A DNA stretch of 64,000 nt from Virgibacillus_P tibetensis (lineage in GTDB: Bacteria > Bacillota > Bacilli > Bacillales > Amphibacillaceae). The stretch covers positions 124,001 to 188,000 of the forward strand of contig NZ_JARZFX010000003.1 in assembly GCF_036026595.1 (NCBI RefSeq), given 5' to 3'. Under the pieces are notes generated by a model, which did not search any database, was not told the origin of the DNA, and saw nothing but the letters and a program-made list of their open reading frames with translations. Below, one piece after another: positions 51,856 through 59,900 of this stretch; position 1 is the stretch's first letter; each line of letters opens with the position of its first letter. Both the position numbers and the translations under genes were made by a program.

Positions 51856-52079
51856 TGACAACCCTCCATTCGTTTAATCAAAAAGATTGGGACTGTACAT
51901 GCAATTACTCGTCCCATCGAAAACATTTGTTACTTTTTTCAAAAAATGAATCTTAATAGTTGTTTATATAAACTGCAATGTATGAGTAGTCATTCAAAAA
52001 CAGAGCTTATCTCGCTCTATTTTATCAAAGATAAGGCAAAACTTCATTAAATGGACATTACTCCTAAACGCAACACAAA

Positions 52080-52107
52080 ACCCCCACTGTTAATTACAGT
52101 GAGGGGT
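52080..52107 (-). terminator. Terminator of the signal peptidase gene
   Basis: CCCCCACTGT pairs with ACAGTGAGGGG around a short loop; the minus strand continues with GGTTTTGTG. It separates sip from addB. Confidence 0.82.
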
Positions 52108-52130
52108 AGCTCATTTAAACTATGCTAAAG

Positions 52131-52682
52131 CTAGTCACTAAAAGTTAAACGCACCTGGGAAATTGGCCAATACTGTATTCCCACTTTCCCAACGAGCTGA
52201 TCTGCAGATATAAAACCAAATGAACGGCTATCCAAACTTGCTGTTCGATTATCGCCCATTACAAATAATTTACCTTCTGGCACTTCTTTCTTTCCTGTTA
52301 TTTTCTCTAATGTAAAGCTGTTTGTATACGGCTCTGTGTCATTAGCCAGTACAAAGGAAGCGATAAACTCTTCTTCAACATATTCGCCATTCACATAAAG
52401 TTTATCATCTTTATACTCGATTTGATCACCAGGCAAGCCAATTACCCGTTTCACATAATCATCTTCCGTATTAGCATGAAATACAATTACGTCAAAACGA
52501 TCCACTTCTTTTAAATCATAAATAACTTTATTTACCATCAATAAGTTTCCGTCATATAATGTCGGTTCCATCGACTCACCATCTACTACATAACTTGCAA
52601 ACAAAAATGAACGGAAAAACATTGCTAGAACTACCGCCAATAGAATTACAGGGATAAGTTTACGCAAATTAAATTTTTTCAT
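52131..52682 (-). CDS. sipS: Type I signal peptidase
   Basis: A 183-residue membrane-anchored serine/lysine peptidase that cleaves secretory signal peptides outside the membrane. One helix at about residues 9-29, catalytic Ser37 in DGESMEPTL, Lys78 in DDYVKRVIGLPGDQ, and the late box FVMGDNRTASLDSR. Start is ATG 52682 after ctggagg. In B. subtilis the paralogue sipV lies in this position next to addB, so sipV would be equally valid as a name. Confidence 0.95.
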   Translation of the reverse strand: MKKFNLRKLIPVILLAVVLAMFFRSFLFASYVVDGESMEPTLYDGNLLMVNKVIYDLKEVDRFDVIVFHANTEDDYVKRVIGLPGDQIEYKDDKLYVNGEYVEEEFIASFVLANDTEPYTNSFTLEKITGKKEVPEGKLFVMGDNRTASLDSRSFGFISADQLVGKVGIQYWPISQVRLTFSD

Positions 52683-52739
52683 CCTACCATTTCCTCCAGG
52701 GGTTTTATCTATCACCATGATACCCTGTTTACCGGTGTT

Positions 52740-53396
52740 TTAACCCTTTTCGAAGGTGGACTTATCTTTTAGTAATGCTTTTTTTTGCAATCTTTTTTCA
52801 ATATACTTGCCTATTATCCAAAAGAGGATGATACCAACACCAACTACTATTGTCTTAACGGGGTTCTTTGCGAATTCAAAAATACTGGAACCAATATAGG
52901 CAATCGAGAAAATCATTACAGATTTACCCAGTATCGTTGCAAGGATAAACTGCTGCGTACTAATCTTCGATAAACCAGCAACAACATTAATGACAGCAGA
53001 TGGTGAAAAGGGAAAACACATTAAAAGAAAGAGTGGACCAAAGCCATGTCTCCCTAGCCATGCCGTTACCTTCTTCACTTGTTTATTTCTTCGTATCACT
53101 ACAAATAAACGTTTGTCACCAAGTCTGCGGATAATTAAGAACACCATGATAGCACCAACGCTCGCACCCGCCCATGATAATAGAAATCCTTCCAGTAATC
53201 CGTAGGCTGCGGCATTTGCAATAACAAAAACAACTAATGGCAAAAAGGGAAGAAAGGCTTCGATAAACGGCAATAATATTCCTGGTAACGGACCAAGTGC
53301 CTCGTAATCACTGAGTAATTGCAGTATATTTTCATTTAATCGATCATCTTCTAGCATGTTTTTCCAATCATATGCATTGCTGTTTAGTAAGTACAT
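52740..53396 (-). CDS. yhjE: TVP38/TMEM64 (DedA-like) membrane protein, YhjE type
   Basis: A 218-residue integral membrane protein. Family signature (SNARE-associated/VTT): FLLSWAGASVGAIMVFLIIR, then RHGFGPLFLLMCFPFSPSAV, VAGLSKISTQQFILATILGK. Relatives are lipid scramblase-like proteins of the DedA/TVP38 superfamily. Same neighbour order as B. subtilis yhjE-sipV. The distance to sip is 57 bp, so they may be co-transcribed. Confidence 0.88.
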   Translation of the reverse strand: MYLLNSNAYDWKNMLEDDRLNENILQLLSDYEALGPLPGILLPFIEAFLPFLPLVVFVIANAAAYGLLEGFLLSWAGASVGAIMVFLIIRRLGDKRLFVVIRRNKQVKKVTAWLGRHGFGPLFLLMCFPFSPSAVINVVAGLSKISTQQFILATILGKSVMIFSIAYIGSSIFEFAKNPVKTIVVGVGIILFWIIGKYIEKRLQKKALLKDKSTFEKG

Positions 53397-53621
53397 TTAG
53401 CTTAAAATCTCCTTATTCATATATACAAACTTATTTAATTAAATACTCCATTCTTACTCTAACTACCTTTATTTTAATGCAAACGAGTAAATAAGCAAAG
53501 TGAGAACAGAGATTCAGCCACTTTCTTTCCATTCCCATAAATTTTCATTGTATTTTTCCTGCAAACTATCATATACTAGAACAATAAGAACAAACGTTCG
53601 ATTTATGAAAGGAGTTTCAGC

Positions 53622-54014
53622 ATGCGGTACCTTCGTGATGAGGAGTTAGAATTAGCTTTAAGATTTCTTTTTCTTTCGATGGCAATGGTCGTGATTCGAC
53701 AAGATATAGTTCACATCCAAAAAGGGTCTTTCAGAATTAAAGAACCTTATATGTTACTTTTGGAGAAAATGAACGCAGACGCAGCAAACGAACGCAAATA
53801 CGTTAGAAAAATGATGGAAAAGAAAAACATACGTGTTACAACACTTAATAAAAATGATTCCTTCTCAACATTTCTATTTACTTGCCAAGGCTTGGAAGAA
53901 AAACGAAATTACTTTAATCCTGTAATACGAAAGAAAGTCGAAGTGATTATTAAAGAGCTCATGCGAAGGGCTCTGGTGCCAACTCAGCAACACTATGCTT
54001 CTGCAGAAATCTGA
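53622..54014 (+). CDS. yhjD: YhjD-family protein
   Basis: A 130-residue soluble basic protein with N-terminal MRYLRDEELELALRFLFLSM and later EKMNADAANERKYVRKMMEK. Matches the YhjD family near yhjE/comK in B. subtilis. ATG 53622 follows gaaaggagttt. The last 56 bp overlap the 3' end of comK on the other strand, so the C-termini of both are encoded by the same DNA. Function unknown. Confidence 0.85.
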   Translation: MRYLRDEELELALRFLFLSMAMVVIRQDIVHIQKGSFRIKEPYMLLLEKMNADAANERKYVRKMMEKKNIRVTTLNKNDSFSTFLFTCQGLEEKRNYFNPVIRKKVEVIIKELMRRALVPTQQHYASAEI

Positions 54015-54492
54015 TTCGATTGTCAAGTAGATAGCGATATTGTGCAGTACGCTGAATCTGATTCAAAATAGACCCATAAGAGCTCTCTACTAAAATCGAT
54101 TTACCATTTTTAAAAACTATTTCCGTTCGGTGATTTGCCCCCTTATTCACTTTATCAATATGGGAATGAGCGATCCATGAGCATTTGGAGTTTTTCGGAG
54201 ATGAAGTAGGAAAAAAATACATGCCACTGGAGGGATCCACCGAGATTGGCGCTTTATGGGTAATGCCACAGATATCTCTCGTTCCTTCTTGCCTGCCTTT
54301 TAGACTTGCACCGAAAAACTTGCAGGCATGATCCATAATTTTGCTTGGAGAACTGCGAATAACATATTCTTCCTGCTCTTCTAACACACAGGTACTTGTC
54401 GTTCCATCTAATCCACGCTGTGCTACTATAGCCATTGTCAAGGGGGTGATTTCATGTGACGGGGAATATAAATCGGTTATCAATATTTTCAT
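53959..54492 (-). CDS. comK: Competence transcription factor ComK
   Basis: A 177-residue ComK homologue. Conserved blocks: SKIMDHACKFFGASLKGRQE, GITHKAPISVDPSSGMYFFP, CSWIAHSHIDKV and FKNGKSILVESSYGSILNQI. It is the master activator of DNA-uptake genes in B. subtilis. The C-terminus is shorter than in B. subtilis (about 192 residues). ATG 54492 has an aaagg directly in front, so the ribosome site is poorly spaced. Upstream at 54565-54577 an AAAA-N5-TTTT half of a ComK-type box is present, which could allow autoregulation; a second AT-box at the proper distance is not clear. Confidence 0.9.
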   Translation of the reverse strand: MKILITDLYSPSHEITPLTMAIVAQRGLDGTTSTCVLEEQEEYVIRSSPSKIMDHACKFFGASLKGRQEGTRDICGITHKAPISVDPSSGMYFFPTSSPKNSKCSWIAHSHIDKVNKGANHRTEIVFKNGKSILVESSYGSILNQIQRTAQYRYLLDNRIRFLQKHSVAELAPEPFA

Positions 54493-54601
54493 CCTTTCGT
54501 GTTGAAACGAAAAGAAAGTGGGCTTAATAACTAATTTATCAGATAACTAGTCAAAAAGATACATAAAACTCCTTTTTTTGATAATTAAAGTCATTTATTA
54601 T

Positions 54602-54745
54602 TTATGAGCTTAAATCCTCGAATTGTATTCTTATTTCATTATTTTCTACTATCACATGCTCATCAAACAAATCTTCATTAACATGAAAATCCGGGTTAAG
54701 TAATGTAAATGTGTCTAGTTCAAGTTCTCTCTTCTGCTCTTTCAT
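54602..54745 (-). CDS. Small acidic protein upstream of comK
   Basis: A 47-residue protein: MKEQKRELELDTFTLLNPDF at the start and an acidic end (IQFEDLSS). ATG 54745 has a strong aaaggagct ribosome site six to seven bases upstream. No membrane helix or Cys. It lies 109 bp upstream of comK on the same strand. I recognise no family; in B. subtilis another small gene lies near comK, but no identity is claimed. Confidence 0.6.
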   Translation of the reverse strand: MKEQKRELELDTFTLLNPDFHVNEDLFDEHVIVENNEIRIQFEDLSS

Positions 54746-54805
54746 TTATTCAGCTCCTTTTATCCATTTAGTGTGCCTGAAAATGGTGGTGTTCATACTT
54801 CTATA

Positions 54806-55365
54806 AAAGAACAAAAGCGCGGGGTGCCCGTTTAGGGACGTACGGACTGCGCCCGCGCACCCGAGGGTGGGTCGACGTTGCCGCTCAGGAGCGGCGTACT
54901 TAGTCGATCTTCCCCTGCCGCAGGAGATTCACTCCAAAGTATAAGATTCACTTAGACTTTCGCCATTCCTGGCGATAAGTCAAGTTCATAGCGCTGGTTT
55001 TTGCGCTACATGAATGACCAAAAGGAAACAAGCTCACTTCTTTGGGTATGCCGGCGCCTGAGCACAAGCCCGGTTTTAGTCGGCCTTCCTTATCTGGAGG
55101 AAGCCGATGTTGACTTAGATTACGGAGGTGAAGGAAGTCTCGCTAGTACCTGGGCGCTGGCCGATGAAAACGCCACGTCCTTGAAAAAGAAAAGCACTTT
55201 TCCTGCGTGCGATGTATCTCACAGATGTCTTCCTTATCCTGTGGCTTCATCGGCACTAGGACGTCCTGGGACTGCGCACTGCTCGTCCCACCGAAAACAT
55301 TTGTCCGTCGAAGCTGGACGTGGCTGTTTAAGTGTAAGAATTAATTGCAGCCAAAAATTTTATGC
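54806..55365 (-). repeat. Family 2 dispersed structured repeat, copy 3 (long)
   Basis: The longest copy: AGAACAAAAGCGC start, CGCGCACCCGAGGGTGGGT and hairpin GCCGCTC-AG-GAGCGGC near 54880-54897, GGAAGTCTCGCTAG at about 55133, then the stem-loop module at 55160-55254 (outer arms GCCGATG/CATCGGC, inner GCCAC/GTGGC) and the usual end. A 140-codon open frame at 55001-55423 runs through these repeat modules and is not a gene. Right end abuts the lplJ terminator. Confidence 0.8.
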
Positions 55366-55383
55366 TTTCTTACCTTTTAAAAA

Positions 55384-55407
55384 GACAGCTTCACTAAGTG
55401 AGCTGTC
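55384..55407 (-). terminator. Terminator of lplJ
   Basis: GACAGCT/AGCTGTC arms with inner TCAC/GTGA pairing; the minus strand continues CTTTTTAAAAGG. Confidence 0.8.
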
Positions 55408-55419
55408 CGTGACATATTA

Positions 55420-56415
55420 TTAATACAGTAAGTTTATAAAGTCTTCTTTTGAAATTTTCCCCAGATAATGTGGTACATCTACATCAGTCAGAGCTTCTTC
55501 AATAGCCTTGCGCTCGTGACGTATGCCAGATAGTTTATCTTCAATAACCTGTACATCACCAACACCAAAGAAGTCACCATAAATTTTACAGTTTTCGATC
55601 ATTCCTTTTTTCACGTCCAGGCGAACATCTACCAGCCCTGCATCAAATTTATGGGACTCTTGAATATTAAACGATGGGGATTTCCCATAATTCCAATCCC
55701 AATTCTGGTAGCGTTCTTGAGAGATTCTCTGTATGTTTTCCCAGTCTTCGTCCGATAATTCATAACGTGGAACATCCTTCAGATCTTCAACTTCAAAAAC
55801 ATGACGTAATATAATTTCCTTGAATTCATCCATTGTAATTTCTTTGTTAAGAAACTCCGAGATATTAGCGACACGGCTGCGAATGGATTTGATACCCTTC
55901 GACTTAATCTTCTCTTTATTAACTTTTAATGCAGAAACAACATGTTCAATTTCTGAATCCAGCATTAATGTTCCATGACTGAACATCCGGCCTTTCGTTG
56001 AAAACATGGCATTACCGGAAATCTTGCGGCCATTGGCTGCCAGGTCATTTCTTCCCTGCAGTTCTGCTGGAACCCCTAACTTATTTAAGGCTTCCACCAT
56101 TGGTTGTGTGAACTTAGCAAAATTTTGAAAGCTGTTTCCGTCATCCTTTGTAATAAAACTGAAATTCAGATTCCCTTCATCATGGTACACCGCTCCTCCA
56201 CCTGATAAGCGGCGTACTACTTTTATTCCATTTTCATCCACATACTCTGTATTAATTTCTTCAATTGTATTCTGATTTCGGCCAACTATGATCGAAGGTT
56301 CATTAATGTAGAATAATAGATATGTATCCTCCTCTCCAAAGTTCTGCAGTACATATTCCTCTAATGCCAAATTAATATAAGGATCTGTAATTCCTTTGTT
56401 ATCTATAAATTTCAT
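55420..56415 (-). CDS. lplJ: Lipoate-protein ligase
   Basis: A 331-residue lipoate ligase that uses ATP to attach free lipoate to E2 and GcvH domains. Lipoyl-AMP site motif RRLSGGGAVYHDEGNLNFSF, the catalytic Lys in NGRKISGNAMF, and the C-terminal accessory domain (about 250-331) are visible. Start is ATG 56415 after ctaggagg, giving the same length as B. subtilis LplJ. Followed upstream by yhfI in the usual order, 73 bp away. Confidence 0.96.
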   Translation of the reverse strand: MKFIDNKGITDPYINLALEEYVLQNFGEEDTYLLFYINEPSIIVGRNQNTIEEINTEYVDENGIKVVRRLSGGGAVYHDEGNLNFSFITKDDGNSFQNFAKFTQPMVEALNKLGVPAELQGRNDLAANGRKISGNAMFSTKGRMFSHGTLMLDSEIEHVVSALKVNKEKIKSKGIKSIRSRVANISEFLNKEITMDEFKEIILRHVFEVEDLKDVPRYELSDEDWENIQRISQERYQNWDWNYGKSPSFNIQESHKFDAGLVDVRLDVKKGMIENCKIYGDFFGVGDVQVIEDKLSGIRHERKAIEEALTDVDVPHYLGKISKEDFINLLY

Positions 56416-56488
56416 CTGACAGTACCTCCTAGTTTTCATTCCACTACTAGTTTAATGCAACTAAATGGGGGAATCAAAAGATAGACTC

Positions 56489-57220
56489 CTAAGTGGACCA
56501 AACCAATCCTTCTTCAGCTAGTTGGATGCCCCCTCCAAAACAGTGCTTCGCCTCTTCAACTAATTGAAATGGATCACCGTATTGCGGCAAGTGACTTAAA
56601 ACTAAATCTTTTACATTTGCTCTGGATGCAATGGTTGCTCCTTCCTTACTTGTCATGTGGCCAGCTTTAGATCCATCCTGTGCTGCATAAAAATTACAAT
56701 CGGTTATCAACAGATCAGCATTTGATGCAAAATCAATCCATTCCTCTTTATAGGTAGTATCGGCTGTATAAACAATTACACTTTGCCCATCATATATTCT
56801 CATACCATAGCACGGCACAGGGTGATTCGTTTTCAGAAAAGTAATCGAGAAGGGACCCACCTTTAATGTATCTGCAGGATCATAAGCTATCCCTCTCGTA
56901 TACTCATGCGTTAATGATTCAAATCCCTTCTTATCTTCACTGTGACCGTATATAGGTAAAATTGTATGATGACCTGTCAGATAGTATTGAACAAGCCTTG
57001 CATATTGTAATACACCTATATCCGCTACATGATCATGGTGATAATGCGAAATGATGACCGCATCCAATTCCGTTACCTGCTTATAATTTTGTAATTTCGA
57101 TAACGCTCCGCTCCCTGCATCAATTAAAAGAGAATAATTATCCTTTTCAACTAAATAGGCCGATGTTGCGCCGTTTGGTGCAGGATAGCCTCCCCAACAC
57201 CCAATTACCGTTAATTTCAT
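56489..57220 (-). CDS. yhfI: MBL-fold metallohydrolase YhfI
   Basis: A 243-residue metallo-beta-lactamase-fold protein of the RNase Z-like group. Metal motif SHYHHDHVADIG (HxHxDH), later His in KTNHPVPCYG, Asp in VYTADTTYKEE and His in DLVLSHLPQYG. Start chosen at ATG 57220 (MKLTVIGCWGGYPAPNG) with aaaaggagtg; the frame remains open upstream to 57388 but that would overlap the yhfH promoter and coding region. Substrate unknown. Confidence 0.93.
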   Translation of the reverse strand: MKLTVIGCWGGYPAPNGATSAYLVEKDNYSLLIDAGSGALSKLQNYKQVTELDAVIISHYHHDHVADIGVLQYARLVQYYLTGHHTILPIYGHSEDKKGFESLTHEYTRGIAYDPADTLKVGPFSITFLKTNHPVPCYGMRIYDGQSVIVYTADTTYKEEWIDFASNADLLITDCNFYAAQDGSKAGHMTSKEGATIASRANVKDLVLSHLPQYGDPFQLVEEAKHCFGGGIQLAEEGLVWST

Positions 57221-57260
57221 TAAAAACACTCCTTTTTTTAAAATTTGTTGTAACACACCA

Positions 57261-57290
57261 TTGACAAAATGAATACTGTTATAATACAAT
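57261..57290 (+). promoter_or_regulatory. Promoter of yhfH
   Basis: Consensus -35 TTGACA (57261-57266), 18-bp spacer, -10 TACAAT (57285-57290), 30 bp before the ATG. Confidence 0.7.
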
Positions 57291-57320
57291 GTAATTAATT
57301 CATTAACGAGGAGGATACAC

Positions 57321-57449
57321 ATGATAAACGTCGTTGAGTTCTTTAAAAATTTACCTAAGAAAAAATGTAGGCAGTGTGGGCACGACATGCATGAAAAAGC
57401 TGATTGCTACGGTAACTTATGTGACGAATGTGATCATCCAGCGAGATAA
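57321..57449 (+). CDS. yhfH: YhfH-family small zinc-ribbon-like protein
   Basis: A 42-residue protein with two CxxC pairs: KKKCRQCGHDM and GNLCDECDH. These four Cys form a likely zinc site. Matches the short YhfH family found next to yhfI. ATG 57321 follows acgaggagg. Role unknown. Confidence 0.85.
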   Translation: MINVVEFFKNLPKKKCRQCGHDMHEKADCYGNLCDECDHPAR

Positions 57450-57541
57450 GCTACTAATACAATTAAAAACAGATTGTTCCTACAGTTAATTATCCAGTAT
57501 TATATAGAGTAACTGTACTACAACACTATACTTTCTTTCTA

Positions 57542-57567
57542 CTAACAGCTATTAGTATAGCTGTTAG
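57542..57567 (+). terminator. Terminator of yhfH
   Basis: Perfect 11-base arms CTAACAGCTAT and ATAGCTGTTAG with a four-base loop and a T6 tract. Confidence 0.9.
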
Positions 57568-57715
57568 TTTTTTGCCTTCTATACATAGCTCTCCAGTGAA
57601 TATAAATTCCAACCCCAATATTGCAGCTGATTTCTGAAAAATCATATCATTCCACTAGTTTTTATATTATAATTACTTAGAGTACCGAAGTAATTAGCCG
57701 AAAGGGGATTTAAAA

Positions 57716-59536
57716 ATGAGTGTAAAATCAGCACCAACCAAAAGATGGAACCGTTCTGAAGTACCTGTGGATCAGACTTGGGATTTAAAAGATTTATTTA
57801 CATCTGAAGAGACTTGGCTGGAAGAGTTAAAGGCAATTCAGCAAGATGTCGGCGATGTAATACAATATAAAGGAAAATTGGGTAACGATGCTTCCACATT
57901 AGTAAACTGTCTTTCCACAATGGAAAACTTTGAAAAACGAGTTATTCGGGTAGCTACCTATGCCAGCTTACGCTCTAACGCTGATGGTACTGATCCAAAT
58001 AATCAACGCGATTCAGCAAAAGTATCCTCCGCATTAGCTGGAATTGGTACAAAGCTTTCCTTTGTTCAATCTGAACTGCTAACTCTTTCTAATGAGAAGA
58101 TAGATCAATATCTAGAGGAGAATTCTGAGTTAAAGACCTATCAGAAAATGCTTCTGGATATATTAGAAAAGAAACCGCACACGTTGTTACCTGAAATTGA
58201 AGAAACTCTAGCCGCACTGAGTGAAGTACATAGTGCTCCATATATGATTTATCAGCGGAGCAAATCATCAGACATGGTATTCGATTCTATTGAAGGTGAG
58301 GACGGATCCGAGCTGCCTATGTCATTCGCTTTATATGAAGACCGTTACGAGCTTTCTCCAAATCCAAAGACACGCCGCGATGCATATGATTCTTTTATTA
58401 AAACATTAAATCAATATAAAAATACGTATGCAGCAACCTATGCAACAGAGATCACTAAGCAAGTAACAACAGCTAAATTACGTTCCTATGAATCAGTTAC
58501 GGATATGCTATTGCAATCCCAACAGGTGACGAAGGAAATGTACAACAATCAATTGGACGTAATTCAAGATGAATTAGCACCACATATGCGCCGCTACGCT
58601 AACTTGTTAAAAGAAAAGCTCGGTCTTTCCGAGCTGCGTTATTCTGATTTAAAAGCACCATTAGATCCAGAATTTAATCCAGAAACAACGTACGAGGAAG
58701 CTACGTCCACTATTCTTGAAGCATTGGAAGTTATGGGGCCTGAATACAGTGAAATAATGGAAAAAGGTATTAATGATCGCTGGGTGGATCATGCTGATAA
58801 TGTTGGGAAATCCACTGGTGCTTTTTGTGCAAGTCCATATGGCGTGCATCCATATATTCTAATCACATGGACAGATACCATGCGCGGAGCTTTTGTACTG
58901 GCACATGAATTAGGTCATGCGGGACATTTCTATCTTGCAGGTAAAAACCAATCCTTGGTAAATACACGTCCTTCCACCTACTTTGTAGAAGCACCATCCA
59001 CTTTAAATGAGTTGCTATTAGCTAATCATTTAATGGAAAAAACGGATGATAAGCGAATGAAACGGTGGGTAATCACACAATTATTGGGAACCTACTACCA
59101 TAATTTTGTTACTCACTTATTAGAAGGTGAGTTCCAACGCCGTGTTTATACCCTCGCTGAGGAAGGTACACCTTTAACAGCAAACGTATTATCAGAGCAA
59201 AAAAGAAATGCTCTGGAGAACTTCTGGGGTGATTCAGTAGCATTTGATGAGGGGGCAGGACTAACATGGATGCGCCAGCCCCATTATTATATGGGATTAT
59301 ATCCATACACCTATTCTGCCGGCTTAACGGTATCCACTGCTATGGCCGCAAAGATTCAAAAAGAAGGAAAACCAGCAGTTGAACGCTGGTTGGATGTTTT
59401 GCGATCTGGTGGCACGCTAAAACCACTTGAATTAATTAAAAAAGCCGGTGTTGATATGTCAAAAACCGATGCTATAAAAGAAGCAGTAGCGTTTGTCGGA
59501 ACACTTGTAGACGAATTGGAAAAAAGCTACAAATAA
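57716..59536 (+). CDS. pepF: Oligoendopeptidase F (M3 family)
   Basis: A 606-residue cytoplasmic zinc endopeptidase for short peptides. The zinc motif HExxH is in FVLAHELGHAGHFYLAGK (near 393), with the third ligand Glu in FVEAPSTLNELLLAN. The N-terminal PepF domain (about 120-190) and M3 body are complete. ATG 57716 follows cgaaagggg. B. subtilis has two relatives, YjbG and YhfN-region genes aside; the pepF name is by family. Family 1 repeat C begins nine bases after the stop. Confidence 0.95.
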   Translation: MSVKSAPTKRWNRSEVPVDQTWDLKDLFTSEETWLEELKAIQQDVGDVIQYKGKLGNDASTLVNCLSTMENFEKRVIRVATYASLRSNADGTDPNNQRDSAKVSSALAGIGTKLSFVQSELLTLSNEKIDQYLEENSELKTYQKMLLDILEKKPHTLLPEIEETLAALSEVHSAPYMIYQRSKSSDMVFDSIEGEDGSELPMSFALYEDRYELSPNPKTRRDAYDSFIKTLNQYKNTYAATYATEITKQVTTAKLRSYESVTDMLLQSQQVTKEMYNNQLDVIQDELAPHMRRYANLLKEKLGLSELRYSDLKAPLDPEFNPETTYEEATSTILEALEVMGPEYSEIMEKGINDRWVDHADNVGKSTGAFCASPYGVHPYILITWTDTMRGAFVLAHELGHAGHFYLAGKNQSLVNTRPSTYFVEAPSTLNELLLANHLMEKTDDKRMKRWVITQLLGTYYHNFVTHLLEGEFQRRVYTLAEEGTPLTANVLSEQKRNALENFWGDSVAFDEGAGLTWMRQPHYYMGLYPYTYSAGLTVSTAMAAKIQKEGKPAVERWLDVLRSGGTLKPLELIKKAGVDMSKTDAIKEAVAFVGTLVDELEKSYK

Positions 59537-59545
59537 AAATTAACT

Positions 59546-59789
59546 AACGAGGCTGGGACATAACTAAATGGGAAGAATGAGAATCCGAACAATCGGAACT
59601 TAGCGTAGGCAAAATACGCAGACTCCTGTGGGAACAGCACGAGCTGAAGATCCACTGTGTGAAGTGCTCTTCTTCACACAGTTAGCTGAAGCCGTGCCCA
59701 CGGAAAGCGAAGTATTTTGCAGAAGCGGTACATTTGCTCAGGCGTTAATGTTCGGATTTTCCTGAATAATTCCTCTTTTGTCCCTCGTT
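59546..59789 (+). repeat. Family 1 dispersed structured repeat, copy C
   Basis: About 244 bp, nearly identical to copy B inside, but the outermost arms differ: AACGAGG-CT-GGGACA at the start and TGTCCC-TCGTT at the end, still complementary. The 11-bp apical stem is at 59654-59664 and 59672-59682. Begins nine bases after the pepF stop. The rest of the 59537-59900 gap holds only the hem operon terminator. Confidence 0.87.
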
Positions 59790-59851
59790 TTAAGTTCTTA
59801 TGTATAACGTGCATTTTGCATGCTTATTTGGAATCAAAATAAAAGAAAACC

Positions 59852-59884
59852 GGCTCCAAGTGAATTAATATTCACTCGGAAGCC
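59852..59884 (-). terminator. Terminator of hemEHY
   Basis: GGCTCCAAGTGAAT pairs with ATTCACTCGGAAGCC with one small mismatch; the minus strand continues GGTTTTC. Confidence 0.85.
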
Positions 59885-59900
59885 AGCACATTAGTCACAA

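Noticed and set aside
54565..54577. Full ComK operator upstream of comK
   Set aside because: Only one AAAA-N5-TTTT half is clear; in AT-rich DNA that is expected by chance, so I mention it only in the comK entry.
26182..55365. Insertion sequence or group II intron as source of the family 2 repeats
   Set aside because: No transposase or reverse transcriptase, no target-site duplication seen, and no intron domain V motif. They look like non-autonomous structured repeats.
55001..55423. A 140-codon open frame on the plus strand
   Set aside because: It runs through family 2 repeat modules and the lplJ terminator, has low-complexity repeat-like content, and no ribosome site supports it.
57221..57388. 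Upstream extension of yhfI to 57388
   Set aside because: It would cover the yhfH promoter and start codon; MKLTVIGCWGG at 57220 has a good ribosome site and gives the family length.
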